Positions 29,092-39,696 of a stretch of 64,000 bases of DNA are shown here, in pieces (position 1 is the stretch's first letter; each line of letters starts with the position of its first letter). Location of the stretch: NCBI GenBank assembly GCA_016110215.1, contig JADWQD010000005.1:1860001-1924000 (forward strand), given 5' to 3'. The notes beneath the pieces are model-generated. The model ran no database searches and was not told the DNA's origin. It saw only the letters and a list, made by a program, of their open reading frames with translations. The translations under genes were made by a program, and so were the position numbers. Source of the DNA: Capronia americana (taxonomy: Eukaryota; Ascomycota; Eurotiomycetes; Chaetothyriales; Herpotrichiellaceae).

Positions 29092-31332
29092 CTAGTCAAC
29101 TGAAGCCAATGCAGCAAGGGCGGCCCATCCTTGAGCACCCATGTTATGGCCTTGAGTGCCCAGCACGTCGATTGCCAGGAGAAGAGGATCTCGCGGATCG
29201 GGTTCTCTGCTCCTACGGAAGGAATCCAAGACTCTCCGGATCGAATCCCTATACCGCCAATCTTTGAGAATGGACTGCACCAGCAGAACCGTCTTCGGAT
29301 CGTTTTCCCACTGCGACAAGACTCCGAGATAACCCGTCTCAAGAACTTGGGACCAAGAATGCAATCCAGGCTCTAGCATCAGTTGTCCGTGACTGGCAGA
29401 ACTTTCATCAATGTGGAAGATCGTCCTCAGATGCCCGAGCCATTTGAACCAAGTCTTGACATCCATGTGAGTCACTGAGTGATCCAGCAACGTCTCTTTC
29501 CGTTGCTCCATCATGAACAGCAAGACCCCCTTCCAACATCCCTCATGGTGATGACGTAGGAATGGCCGTGAGCAGAGCAACTTGGCAAGGTGAGTGCATG
29601 CCATCTCGGTGCCACTGGACACGATGACATCAAGATCCCTCAAGTGATCGTCTTCCATGTCGCGAATGAGCAACAGACACTCGCTCTGCAGAGGCTGTGG
29701 GAGGCTCGAGCATGACATGATCGACAAGGCAAGCATTCGACGTGGGATGTGGGGAAGCTCTTGCCAGTGCCACAGCAGCGCCACGATAACGTCCCGCGAC
29801 TCGTTATCAAGGGTGCCACGGCCGGTGAGGCGGATCTGGCAGTATCGATCCAGTCGTGTCTCGAGAGCAGTGCCGACTCTACCTCTCACGACTTCGGCAC
29901 GAAGTGAAAACAACGCGTCGATCTCGACTGCTGACGGCCAGTTATCGAGCAGTAACTGTGTTTGCTGATCGAGAGTGCGACGCAGGCTCGGAACGTTCGT
30001 TATGGCCTGACCGAGAGCTTGCACTTGGAAGGCGGTGGGCTGGGGGTTCCGATGGGTATCGTCCTCCATAAGGTCATAAAGCCTCATCTGCATATCGTTG
30101 AAGTCCTCTTGAATGACGTTTCTGATGTAGCCGCTCAGGCAGTCGATAAGGCTGTGGTTGCCGCTGGCATGCACCGTCCTCAACAACTGCATAACTGCGT
30201 TCGTGCGGACGGAGCTCATGGACGAATAGAAGATCTGGGAGAGCGACCTATAAACCCTCGCTTCTTTCAACGCTGCAGCTTCCTCGAGAATGCGGAGTGT
30301 ATTGAGGCTAACCTGATTGCGCAGGCAGAGGAATCTGAAGCTCTCCACCGCTCCCGGCATCGACAGACGTGGACCTGACGGAAAGGCCAGGACACCATCC
30401 AGGAAAGTGCGGCTGTCCACCCTGGGGTCGGTGCTCAGCCATACGAAGAAATGTCCGTGATGAATGTGGTCCATCCTCCGATGCCGTGCTTGATATAACA
30501 ATGCGTCTAAAGCTGAACGGTGGATTGCATACACAAAATCCGGACCATTTAAGAGGAGGACATCACGAAGCTCGGCCTTGTGCTCTGGGCTGAGCCTTTC
30601 CTGTCCGAAGATGCGACGCCGGACAGGCCTCCATCGACACCAGGCTCGCACATGCCTGAGAGTACCGTTGAGCAGTGCGTCGAGCTTTGGGGAGATCCCA
30701 AACACACTGCGTAGCTCGCCGACGGCTCTGTGAGCCGCTGCCCAGTCGCACCGATCTCTCAGTGTTTCCACTTGGGCAGCGAATGTCAAACAGAGGCGTC
30801 TAAGGAGTGAATCCAAAGTGGTAGGCGGAAACAGGTCGTACAGCAAGACTGGATCCCCTACCGAAAAGAAGTCGCGCATATGACGAAGAAAGGTGCTGGA
30901 CTTATTCTCTAGCATGAGAATCAGGGCCCGCGCGCGCTTCGCTTCGGCTTGTGACACAGCGTCGTTGTTGATGCAGTTTATTGTGGCAATGAGCCCCAAA
31001 TACTTCGAGGCGCTGGCGTTGTTGTCCAGGTCCACGTTTAGCTCAATAGGAGTCGCAAGCACCGAACGTATGGTCGGTCTGGAGAGTGCATGTGCGCACG
31101 CCAGGAGCGCAACAGCCTTGTCGGAATGGCCCCTAATCAAAGCATTCAAACGATCTTCTTGACTGGCCGAAGTGAACAACCATCGCTTCTTCCTCAGGAA
31201 AACGTCGGTCGGACGCTTTAGCCGGTCCAGGACCACCGACCTAACCTCTTCGTCAGTGTCTAGAGCTAATCGGTCGAGCGACGTCGTGATCCTGTCGAGC
31301 TCTGCGTGCCATTGATCCTGAGCACGTCCCAT
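29092..31332 (-). CDS. Hypothetical protein, probably helical repeat-like
   Basis: Uninterrupted 746-aa frame from the ATG at 31332 (MGRAQDQWHAELDRITTSLD) to the stop at 29092. The frame extends a further 12 codons upstream only to a TTG. I recognise no domain. Composition is rich in Leu, Arg, Asp, His and Ala with few Gly or Pro, and most of the chain reads as successive amphipathic helices (for example ALDALLYQARHRRMDHIHHG and VQSILKDWRYRDSIRRVLDS), which suggests an alpha-solenoid. No signal peptide or membrane span. Length without stops and the biased codon third positions favour a real gene, but it could be lineage-restricted. It is separated from neighbours by ordinary intergenic gaps, so context gives no clue. 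Confidence 0.72.
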   Translation of the reverse strand: MGRAQDQWHAELDRITTSLDRLALDTDEEVRSVVLDRLKRPTDVFLRKKRWLFTSASQEDRLNALIRGHSDKAVALLACAHALSRPTIRSVLATPIELNVDLDNNASASKYLGLIATINCINNDAVSQAEAKRARALILMLENKSSTFLRHMRDFFSVGDPVLLYDLFPPTTLDSLLRRLCLTFAAQVETLRDRCDWAAAHRAVGELRSVFGISPKLDALLNGTLRHVRAWCRWRPVRRRIFGQERLSPEHKAELRDVLLLNGPDFVYAIHRSALDALLYQARHRRMDHIHHGHFFVWLSTDPRVDSRTFLDGVLAFPSGPRLSMPGAVESFRFLCLRNQVSLNTLRILEEAAALKEARVYRSLSQIFYSSMSSVRTNAVMQLLRTVHASGNHSLIDCLSGYIRNVIQEDFNDMQMRLYDLMEDDTHRNPQPTAFQVQALGQAITNVPSLRRTLDQQTQLLLDNWPSAVEIDALFSLRAEVVRGRVGTALETRLDRYCQIRLTGRGTLDNESRDVIVALLWHWQELPHIPRRMLALSIMSCSSLPQPLQSECLLLIRDMEDDHLRDLDVIVSSGTEMACTHLAKLLCSRPFLRHHHEGCWKGVLLFMMEQRKETLLDHSVTHMDVKTWFKWLGHLRTIFHIDESSASHGQLMLEPGLHSWSQVLETGYLGVLSQWENDPKTVLLVQSILKDWRYRDSIRRVLDSFRRSREPDPRDPLLLAIDVLGTQGHNMGAQGWAALAALASVD

Positions 31333-32904
31333 GCTTCGACGAGCGACTTCGGATCCGTTGCAGGCCAAACCATATGACAGAGGTGAAGCCGCAAAACGTC
31401 TGCTGATCGCTATTCATGATTCGATGTGTATGTGCATGTGGTGGTTGCCACACTGGGCACAGGTTCGTTGATACGTGGTTGTCGGTTCACCTCCAACAAA
31501 AGAGAATCTCAGAGATTGTCAGGACGGGTCACTGCCGTCTTCTTCTCCTCCATCACAAGCAGCTGCCCAGAAGCAACCAGACATTCAGTGGCAGACTTGG
31601 TCCCTCGGTGTGATTGCCTGTAACCTGCCCAGCCACAGAAGCGATCCAATTTAGCAGAGTCCTTGTGAGGCAACAGTCAAAGTTCCTTACGCCGCAGAAA
31701 TTACCAGTCAGATGCCGTAGTGAGAACCCTCCATCGGATAGAGCAGCCTAATAACCACGGGGATACCTTGGGAGAGGCAGTTCGGCACTCTGAATCGGTG
31801 CTGAGGCTCTGCTGGGGCCGGCAGGTAAGAAACTAGGCAAGCAGAAGCGGGTGATGCGAACCCACACAGGGTGAACAGGGCGCATGAAGCCGATGACCAT
31901 ATCAGACAGGGCGCTGCCGCTGCATTTGGCCTTGCTATGCCAGTCGCCACCATGCCATACGGCTCAGTCAACAAGGCGATGAGAAGAACACTAGTCCACC
32001 CTCATTTTGCTTGTGGAGACGTGATGGACGTCTCAACCAGCTCTGCCAGCACAGCACATGCAGGAGGCTTAGCAACCATTGGAAGGGGAAGGGGAAGGGG
32101 GAGGCGGGTTCGAGGCTGTTCCCAGAGCTCAAATCCTGCAGGGGAGGATGGATGCTGTGACGCCCGGCCTCTGAGGCAAGCATCAAGTCCAAATGATTTT
32201 GTCAGACAATCTCAGCCGCAAGCCGCACACTCGATCAGTCCATCCACCATCAGCGTGTCGCTGCTCTAGGCTCCTTGCAGACGAGTACATATGTCAAGTG
32301 CGCCTTGTTTCACCGGCATCGACATGCCCATGGCCACTACAACAAGTACTAACGAGGATGGCTTTGGACGTGATGAGTCTCAGGCGCGCGCTGCAAAGGT
32401 TCCGCACAGCTTGATTCAGCTGTCCTCTGTAAGCCACGCATGTGCTCTTTCCACCAACGAAGTTTGCGGCATTCTATTCTGCCTTGGGCGCCACGCGCTA
32501 GATAGACAGACATGGAAGTGTTCACGGGGCGTCATCCGTACGGTGGACTCTGAACTTCGCCACGGACAGAACACCAACTCATGCTCATGCTTGAGAGCTG
32601 CTTACATGTCCATGCCGTGTGCGTGGGTCCTTCCTGGGAGAATTGCTTCCAGGCACAGGACTCGTGCTCGGTACTATACCTGGGCACTCACCTCAGGCTG
32701 ATGAGGGAAGACGTCCGTCCAAACACAGCTTCCTTCCCCTGACAAGTCGTTTTTCCTTGTTTCCTGGAACCGAGTCTTGAGGCTAAAAACAGCCAAACTG
32801 AACCTGAAGCTGGCGAAACCAGCGAGCCGTGGGCTGGGCTGGGCTCAGCATAACGCACTGTCTTCACCACCACTACTCCAACGAGCAAGCAAACTGGTAC
32901 AACC
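31333..32904. other. Intergenic region without supported gene
   Basis: 1.6 kb between two divergent unknown genes. It contains a GGAAGG/GGGGAA purine run at about 32080-32104. Open frames on both strands are short and without motifs. Confidence 0.5.
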
Positions 32905-33636
32905 ATGGTACTGTTCGATCCCGCAGACACGGCCCTCGCCGCCGTGGTGAGGTCTATTAATGCCACGACTCCAGCGTGGCGCCTCGGGCCGCTCTCATCG
33001 TCCTGGGTGTTCGTCACCGACAGCATCCCCCCCTACAGCTACGTCAATGGATACTACTATGTGGACTCGCACAGCGCCATCGGCGACACGGTCATCGTGC
33101 AAAGGAAGGAGATAAAAGGCGTGGGGACCCTCCCGCTCACCTCGTTCGTCTACCTGATCATTTCGGCCTTCGTCATCCTCGTCCTCATCGCCCTGCCCAA
33201 CTGCAGATACATCGTGCGGCTGCTTCTCGGGAACGACACGCGCTTCGCCACCGACGGCACCGCCATCAGCGAGTTCACGTTCGGTCGACTGGTTGGCGCG
33301 TTCTACCCGCGCGCGCCGCAACGCGAGCCGCTGCCCTCGTACCCCGAGGTGGTGGATTACGAGTCCAGCAGGGAGGTCAGCTCCAGCGACGTCCGCGAGT
33401 GTCAGAGCATGATCCGGCGGGTGTACGCGTTGAAGGTCAAGGCTTTCAACGCCAGGGACGTCAGTCACGCGAACCGCGCGATTGTGGATGGGTGGAAGGT
33501 TCAGGCGACGGCAGGGCTGAAGGACCTGCAGAGTTTGGCGGACAAATGGTCCCAGCGGCGGGACTGGTCGCCCGAGGAGAGGGAGAAGGTCGACCTGATC
33601 CGACAGAGGATTTTAGCCATTCAACCTGATGAATGA
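32905..33636 (+). CDS. Hypothetical single-pass membrane protein
   Basis: 243 aa, single exon, ATG at 32905. One strong membrane span at about 75-97 (TSFVYLIISAFVILVLIALP). The N-terminal ~75 residues contain an NAT glycosylation sequon and aromatic YVNGYYYVDSH, fitting an outside or lumenal orientation without a cleavable signal. The C-terminal ~145 residues would be cytosolic, with a Pro/Glu segment (PRAPQREPLPSYPEVVDYES, which contains a PSYPEV stretch similar to PPxY-like motifs but not identical) and then charged helices ending near EEREKVDLIRQRILAIQPDE. I do not recognise the family. It is convergent with the seven-span protein at 33991-35201. Confidence 0.75.
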   Translation: MVLFDPADTALAAVVRSINATTPAWRLGPLSSSWVFVTDSIPPYSYVNGYYYVDSHSAIGDTVIVQRKEIKGVGTLPLTSFVYLIISAFVILVLIALPNCRYIVRLLLGNDTRFATDGTAISEFTFGRLVGAFYPRAPQREPLPSYPEVVDYESSREVSSSDVRECQSMIRRVYALKVKAFNARDVSHANRAIVDGWKVQATAGLKDLQSLADKWSQRRDWSPEEREKVDLIRQRILAIQPDE

Positions 33637-33990
33637 TGAATCGGGTGCTAGGGATGAGGGAAGGTTAATCTGGTCTGATTTCAACGGATCCATCGTATAT
33701 GTATGTATCCTTGATTCTGGGCTCCAGCCTGTAATGCTACGATACAGTAGCCACGAACACCCTGGAGTGTCCTTGGGAACTTGATAACCATATCATGTCA
33801 TGGGAGGGCTATCATACTCCTCCGGCTTTCTCGGAATGCTCCCACCGACTCAATAAACATTGTTTGGCGCCGGCGTGTTGGGACTTTTAGCTGCTGCCAC
33901 TAGACCACGGCAGGCTCAGAAGTCATTTGTCAAGAATGGCCTTGACCACATCGGTCATCCACTCCACTGGCCGAGCAACGGCAACCTTCC
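33637..33990. other. Convergent 3' intergenic region
   Basis: About 350 bp between the ends of two convergent genes for membrane proteins; presumed 3' UTRs and terminators. No feature is seen. Confidence 0.5.
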
Positions 33991-35201
33991 CTACACCTCC
34001 CTTGGTACCCGCGTGCACTCGAGGTCTCCGTACCTCGTATCCAGCTCCGTCACATAGTCTCTGTACTTTTCGTCCAGCACCCTGAGAGAGTGAGCATCCA
34101 GCCTTGCACGTTCGTTTCGGACACTGTCACTAAATGGCCTCTGAGGATATCGCCTCAAGTCCCGGATAAAGTCTGCAAATGGCGGTGGCTTTTCCGTGTC
34201 GCGGGCCCTGATCCGCAGCTGCTCGACGATGTAGGCTCGACACGCGGCCTTCATATTTGCGAACAACGGGCGCAGGTGTAGTGGGAGGTCCGCCCTATTG
34301 CTTTTGCCATCAAATGCAAGCAAGACCAGGAAGACGAGCGTGAAGAAGCCGTAGATGGTATCGCGTGCTAAGCCGGTGTTCTTGGCTGGAAGACGGTGGC
34401 CGAGCTGGTACTTCAGCACGAACGCCATCTCGGAAGTGCACCATATCCACAGGCTCAGCGCTGCCCAGAAGAGCCTGTGGGTAATCTGTGAGTAGGGGAA
34501 ACTGTCAGCATCATGATCTGTGAAAACTCGAGGCGCGGACATACAGCTGTGATCTGCCCAGTTGTATGATGGATTATCCACCCGTTCATCCCAGCAAAGG
34601 CCGCGGCGAGAAAGCTCATGCAGAACTGGATGCAATAAAAGGCGGCGTCGAACTTCCTTTGCGGCCAGGCGAAGCTGTTGCGTGTCTTCTCGTCTGCGAG
34701 CTGAAGCCAGACGATCTGTCTGGCGATGAGACTTCCAAGAGAGTATAGTGCTGTGACGAGAAGTGTCAGGATAAGCACCTCGCCCAGAATCAGCACGGCC
34801 TTCGCCTTCTGCATCTGCTGTTGAAGGTGGAGGACCACGATACGGTAGGTTGTCGCGACAAAGAATCCTTCGGCGCAGAATTTGAATGCCGATATAGCCA
34901 CATCGATGAAGAAGTAGTTATACGGAACCGAGATACGGGCTTCGTGGAGGAACAGGTCCGTGATCGTGACAGCGTACCAGAGAACCACCGCGACGATACC
35001 GATCAGAAGCCCTCTCGCTGACTGCGGGTTCACATCAAAGATCTGCTTGGGACCTCTCGTCACGACAAAAAGACAGATGACCGCGCCGACGAAGATTATG
35101 TCCACCACGATCTGGCCAAGCGTGTATCGGTCCTTGAAAAGCGACCCTGGAAGGCGAGTTGAAAGCCACGAGAGAGACGACACAACCTTTCCGCCAGCCA
35201 T
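33991..35201 (-). CDS. Hypothetical seven-span membrane protein
   Basis: 383 aa, two exons: 34545-35201 and 33991-34485, split by a 59-nt intron (GTATGT...CAG, phase 0). Start taken at the ATG at 35201; the frame upstream reaches only a TTG. Seven hydrophobic segments can be counted: IVVDIIFVGAVICLFVV, ARGLLIGIVAVVLWYAV, YFFIDVAISAFKFCAEGF, AVLILGEVLILTLLVTAL, FYCIQFCMSFLAAAFAGM, FWAALSLWIWCTSEMAF (exon 2) and TIYGFFTLVFLVLLAF. A ~110-residue charged cytosolic-type tail follows. The topology is GPCR-like, but I see no motif of a named receptor family, so no function is assigned. The sixth and seventh spans come only after splicing, which supports the intron. Confidence 0.75.
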
Positions 35202-36268
35202 CTTGATGAGCTGTGTGCGCTGTCGTGTCCTATGTCTCAAGAAATCCTAAGATCGTCAATCTGAACAAGGTGATTGTTCAAGCCGACGAGCAGTGGCCCT
35301 TGCTGGGTTGGCAGTACCTTTGCCCAACAATGTCAGCAGTTGACATGAGAAAATCACAAGGACGATCATGCAAGCAGAGAGCCACAGGCCACCTCTCAAG
35401 CATCAATGCACCCGAACGCCTCGACAGGCAGAATGAGGCTGCTCTGCCTCCTTTGCGTATTGCTGTCCCGTGGCTTGCAGTCGGGCGTTGGAACTTTTGC
35501 GGTTCAAGCGTGCTTCTCCTGGTGGCCTCGTATTCGCCTTGCATCGGGGTTTGTTCCTACGGCGCCCAGTCCGCAGGGGCTGCGTCGCTGGAAAAGGCCA
35601 CTGCCTGCGGGCCCCAAATGGACAAGTTGCGAGGTGATCGGTTAACCGAAGGCTGCTGTTATTGGCCAGCGCATAAGACTTTTTTCTGACTATCACAGCC
35701 TGTGCAACTGTGATGGGCAACATGACGGCGGGTCGGGGCAATGCTCGAGCTGGTCGGATCCACCAGGCGCGCCCTGTCTTGACTCTCGGCTTTCGAATCT
35801 CGGCCGTGGTATTTCCTTCGAGTCGCTGGATGTTGAGTTATCTATTCTCGCCTCGTCTGAGACGAGGAAGCCGCATCGATGTCGAGAGTATCGGAATGGG
35901 ATCAGCCAGCCCGTCGGACGGCGCTACTGAGCGTGTCTAGAGCGAGTCTTTCTGTTCTGGCTTTAGCAACGCCCTCAACCGCACCATCGATGAGTTTGGC
36001 CAGAATCTACTCCGAATGTATTCCGATGTCTGCCCTCCGCGGTGGACCCGGAATTTCACCCAGTTCAGTGTCAAGAATTCGCCAGTCAGCTTAGATCTTG
36101 ATTCTCCACAAGATATCTGGCTTGTTTCCATACTACCAGCCCAAGTATGTCACGTTTAGTTGGCCACATAGCCCCTCGGCTGAGGGCAGGTCGTTCAATA
36201 AACTGTAGTCTTTCACTTCCAGCAGAGATGTCAACCCACCACTGAGGTTGGACTTGGAAGCAAAGCTC
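35202..36268. other. Intergenic region without supported gene
   Basis: About 1.07 kb between the start of the seven-span gene and the 3' end of the Hsp70-like gene. Overlapping short frames occur on both strands, none with motifs. Confidence 0.5.
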
Positions 36269-38629
36269 TCACACATACGGAAGTACCACCCTGTCCAATT
36301 CGGTTTCTCCAAAAGTGACCCAAAATTGGACATCAGCTCTGACCAGCAGGTGCAACGTCAGGTTGGCTTGATAGTACCACCTTCTGCGACCTGACACCCT
36401 CAGTCTTTCGAGGTCCTTCTCGGGAATATCGCGAAGATCATAGGTGAGCTTCGCTACCTCATTCAACTCTGGAACGTCGTTAGAACCATATTGCAACCAG
36501 CCAATGCGGTGCCGGAAACCTTACCATTATGAAGATGTCCTTCGGGCGCATTTTCATCTTCGTTTGTCAGCAATGCGGTTGTAAAAAATCTGCTTTCGTC
36601 GGTGCCGAATCTGCGACAGATCTGAACAGACGAGTAGTTGCCTTTGGTCGACAGAATGAGGTCTCCGCGTTTGATGAGCCAGATCATCTGGTCGCCAGCT
36701 TTGGTATTGCCATCAAACGGGTCTTGATATGTAGCTCTTCTTGAGGAATGCGTAAATGCTGAGAATTGCTGGGAGATTTTCACCCCGTAATTCCGCAGGC
36801 AGGCACGCATGTAAACAAACCGGGATGTATCATGTTGAAGCCCATAGAGCACGGCGCCTCGGGCAACGGCAGCCCAACACTCGATTCTAGAGGAGATAAC
36901 GTCAGTAGGTCCACAACGTACTGTACCGGAGTGCATACTTATCGACAGGTCTCCTCGTGTGGATTCCCTGGGTTTTGTATATCTCATTCTTGATCTCATT
37001 ATATAGGTAGTCTGAGCAAGCGAAGCCGCCGGATAGAGTGACCAACTATGGGTCTTTTAGCAGAAAGTAATACAATAAGCGCTTAAGCGTGCCTAACAGG
37101 ATGCATACCTTGACTCCCCAGCCCAGACTCTCTACTTGGCCAATTTGGCCAGTGATCAAGCTGATGGTGCTGTCAATCGAGAACTTGAACGCTTCTCGAA
37201 GATCGTGGCTTCTGAAGTCAACGTGTAATCCACGCGAGGGACGAGAGCCTGGCACTTACCCTGTGATCCGCACCGCGCCTTCGGTAACCCCACGCTCAGG
37301 AATTTCAAGGTGATGCAGGCTCCGTGGCAAGTAAAAGAGCTTCTCAAGGTCGGCTTGACCCTTGTACCTTCGCTTCTCCATCTCCCAGTCCTCCATAATC
37401 GCCGATAATTGGGGACCTCGGGCTGAGTGGCTGCCGATTGACGTCTCGAGGGTTCCTCCATTTAGATTTGTGAAGTTCTGCACGCCAAGTTTGTTCCGCA
37501 GTATCCTGAGGAAGCCACGGTCGACGAATGTTGCTCCGGCCTTCTTGCCTAGTGGCCGATCAGCCTTCTGTTTGCACTCGTCGGCGGCACCACAAATATC
37601 TTACCGGTGGCGAGACCGATATTCTCCAATACCAGATCTGGTTCTACTTGTTTCACTCGGAACGAACCCACATCCTGGTAATGGCTTGTCGGTCAGAGTT
37701 TCCCAATACTATAGACGTGCTTACCACTGTGCCCCCTCCGGCATCGCAATGCACAATGCAGTCTCCGACCTAGTGTGATAAAGTCAGCGTCCGGGTTGAC
37801 AGGCGTCTCTAAGCTAGCGCACTTTTACCGGAGGCGTGTCGTCGTCGTGCTGAATAGATCTCAGGACGAAGAGGGCTGCGGCTTCTGGCTCACTTGCCAG
37901 TATGATTTCATTCAGGTTCGGGAAATATCTCTTGTCAAACCCGGCACGAGTGACAGCCTGAAAGGTTTTCGCTTTCGCGGAGTCTGACCATTCCTGCGGA
38001 CAATATGAGCGCTCCTGGAACTAGCGACGGATCTGGCTTGCTTACGATCGGACATGTCAACACGATATCGATTGGAGTGCGACGTAGTAAAGAAACCCCA
38101 ATGGTACCGTGGTCACCATTCAGTTCATTGTCGAGACAGTATGCACGGAGGCGAGACAAGTAATCAGTCACGATTTCCACGGGTTCTTTTGAGGGATACG
38201 ATGGCCGGCCTCGACTACCAACGATTGGCTCGAGGTCCAGGTTGGCCATCCCGTCCAGAGCTTTCAATAAGAGATCGAGTTCATCCAGGCGACCCTGTTC
38301 CTGGAGCTGGAGTTTGGTCCATATCATCTCCGTTCCCTTCTTGTTAATTTCGGTACCCCATTGGGCTTCATGACCCTCTGCCGGTGAATATGAGATGACG
38401 CTTGGGACTTTAGGGGCGCCTAACTTTGACCAAGATAGGACGTTGAGGATTTTTCGATGGTCAATGTTCGAAACGTTGGCATTGACACCGTGTTGATCGC
38501 GCCCTACCAATGCGTATGAAACACCTGCTTCGTTCAGTATCATGACAAAGAGATAATTCGACTTTGCCGACCTGAATACGTGGTGCCGTAGTCAAGGCCG
38601 ATGACGATTCGGTTTTCTGAGAGTGCCAT
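36269..38629 (-). CDS. Hsp70-like ATPase-domain protein (fungal actin-like ATPase family)
   Basis: 625 aa over ten exons: 38572-38629, 38046-38524, 37829-37993, 37725-37769, 37605-37674, 37260-37548, 37109-37211, 36939-37045, 36525-36886 and 36269-36468; all phases agree. It has the Hsp70/actin nucleotide fold: phosphate-1 GLDYGTTYSGV (split by intron 1), VPSVISYSP, a WSDSAKAKTF-type helix and SEPEAAALFVL, phosphate-2 HCDAGGGTV, and the adenosine motif VTLSGGFACSDYL, then CWAAVARGAVLYGL. After this the chain is short and lacks a classical substrate-binding domain and EEVD tail, as in the divergent Hsp70-like proteins expanded in filamentous fungi. The donor of intron 1 is GTCGGC, a weak site. 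It is unlikely to be a general chaperone. It is divergent from the coiled-coil gene at 39697. Confidence 0.86.
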
Positions 38630-39696
38630 CGAGTAGGACGCACAGTTCGAGCCGAGCTCTACTGGTCAGCTCAACCCGGACTCAGGAAGCGAGGGGTCAG
38701 TGGACGGTTTGGCGCGCAAGTGAAGTGAGATGAAAGAGATTTACAGCCGTCCTCTAAACATGACAATGTGGTGGATTAGCCAGGGAGAAAGATGAGATCG
38801 ACAAGGACTGAGGTGAAGGCCACTCGCTTCTGACTAAGTTGAGGGTTGATCGTTGAGACCACCCGTGCGGTTTGCCTCGTTCGCAACTAACAAGATGTCG
38901 ACAAGTGGCACAAAACCAAGAGAACATGCGGCAACGTGGGCTGCCCGTGAACATTCCGCTGCAGCCATGATGGCAGATGTTGACCGGATTGCCATCACCT
39001 CGGAGTCTGAAGCTCGCAAAAGCCCCGTGCGGCATGGGATTGCAGGGAAAACGGCTTTGCGCTCATTGACGCGGCAGAGGCTCTGTGCCCGGTTGGGCGC
39101 AGCTGCCTTTGCATATGCAGTAGTGGCTAACGGGCTTGATGAAGTCGAGGAGGCGGTGTTGTGTTCACGTTCAAGTCGCAATGAGGCGAATGTGAAGCGA
39201 ACCTGAAGTCACAATTTAGCGCCGTCTTGGCGAGTTTGTGGCGTTGGTTGCCCGGCTTTAGTGGCGGACGTGACACGCTGTCTTTACAACTCCAATATTT
39301 TCTGACTCCCAGCAGCGCATGTGAAGAGTCGTCGAGCTGGGAAGCGAGTCCGCCTTGTCGGCAATTCGAGTTGGCAGCGATGGTCGCCTCCCCGTGTTAG
39401 CCATCTCAGGCCGGGTGGGTGGCCCCGTACTGGCAGAGTCCCGCCGCAGGCTTGAAGGTTCCAAACTTGGCCGTCTCCAGTTCTTCTCGTGTCGGTTCTC
39501 CGGACCTGGACATGCACCGGACATGGCTGCTTGGGTCAGTCTGGGAGCGGGGGATTGAGACTTCTGTGTCGCCTGGAGACCCTCTCTGATCCATCATTGT
39601 TCTGTCAACGCCTTTCCAGTGTCCCCGGTGCCTCCAAGACCGTCCACCAGATGAGAAAGAACAATTGAGAGAATTCATTTACTTCTGATCTTTACC
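38630..39696. other. Divergent intergenic region, Hsp70-like / coiled-coil gene
   Basis: About 1.07 kb between divergent starts. A non-ATG open frame at 38853-39206 has no motif. I do not see clear heat-shock elements. Confidence 0.5.

Noticed and set aside
38853..39206. 117-codon plus-strand frame between the Hsp70-like and coiled-coil genes
   Set aside because: Starts at TTG, lies in the divergent promoter region, and shows no motif.
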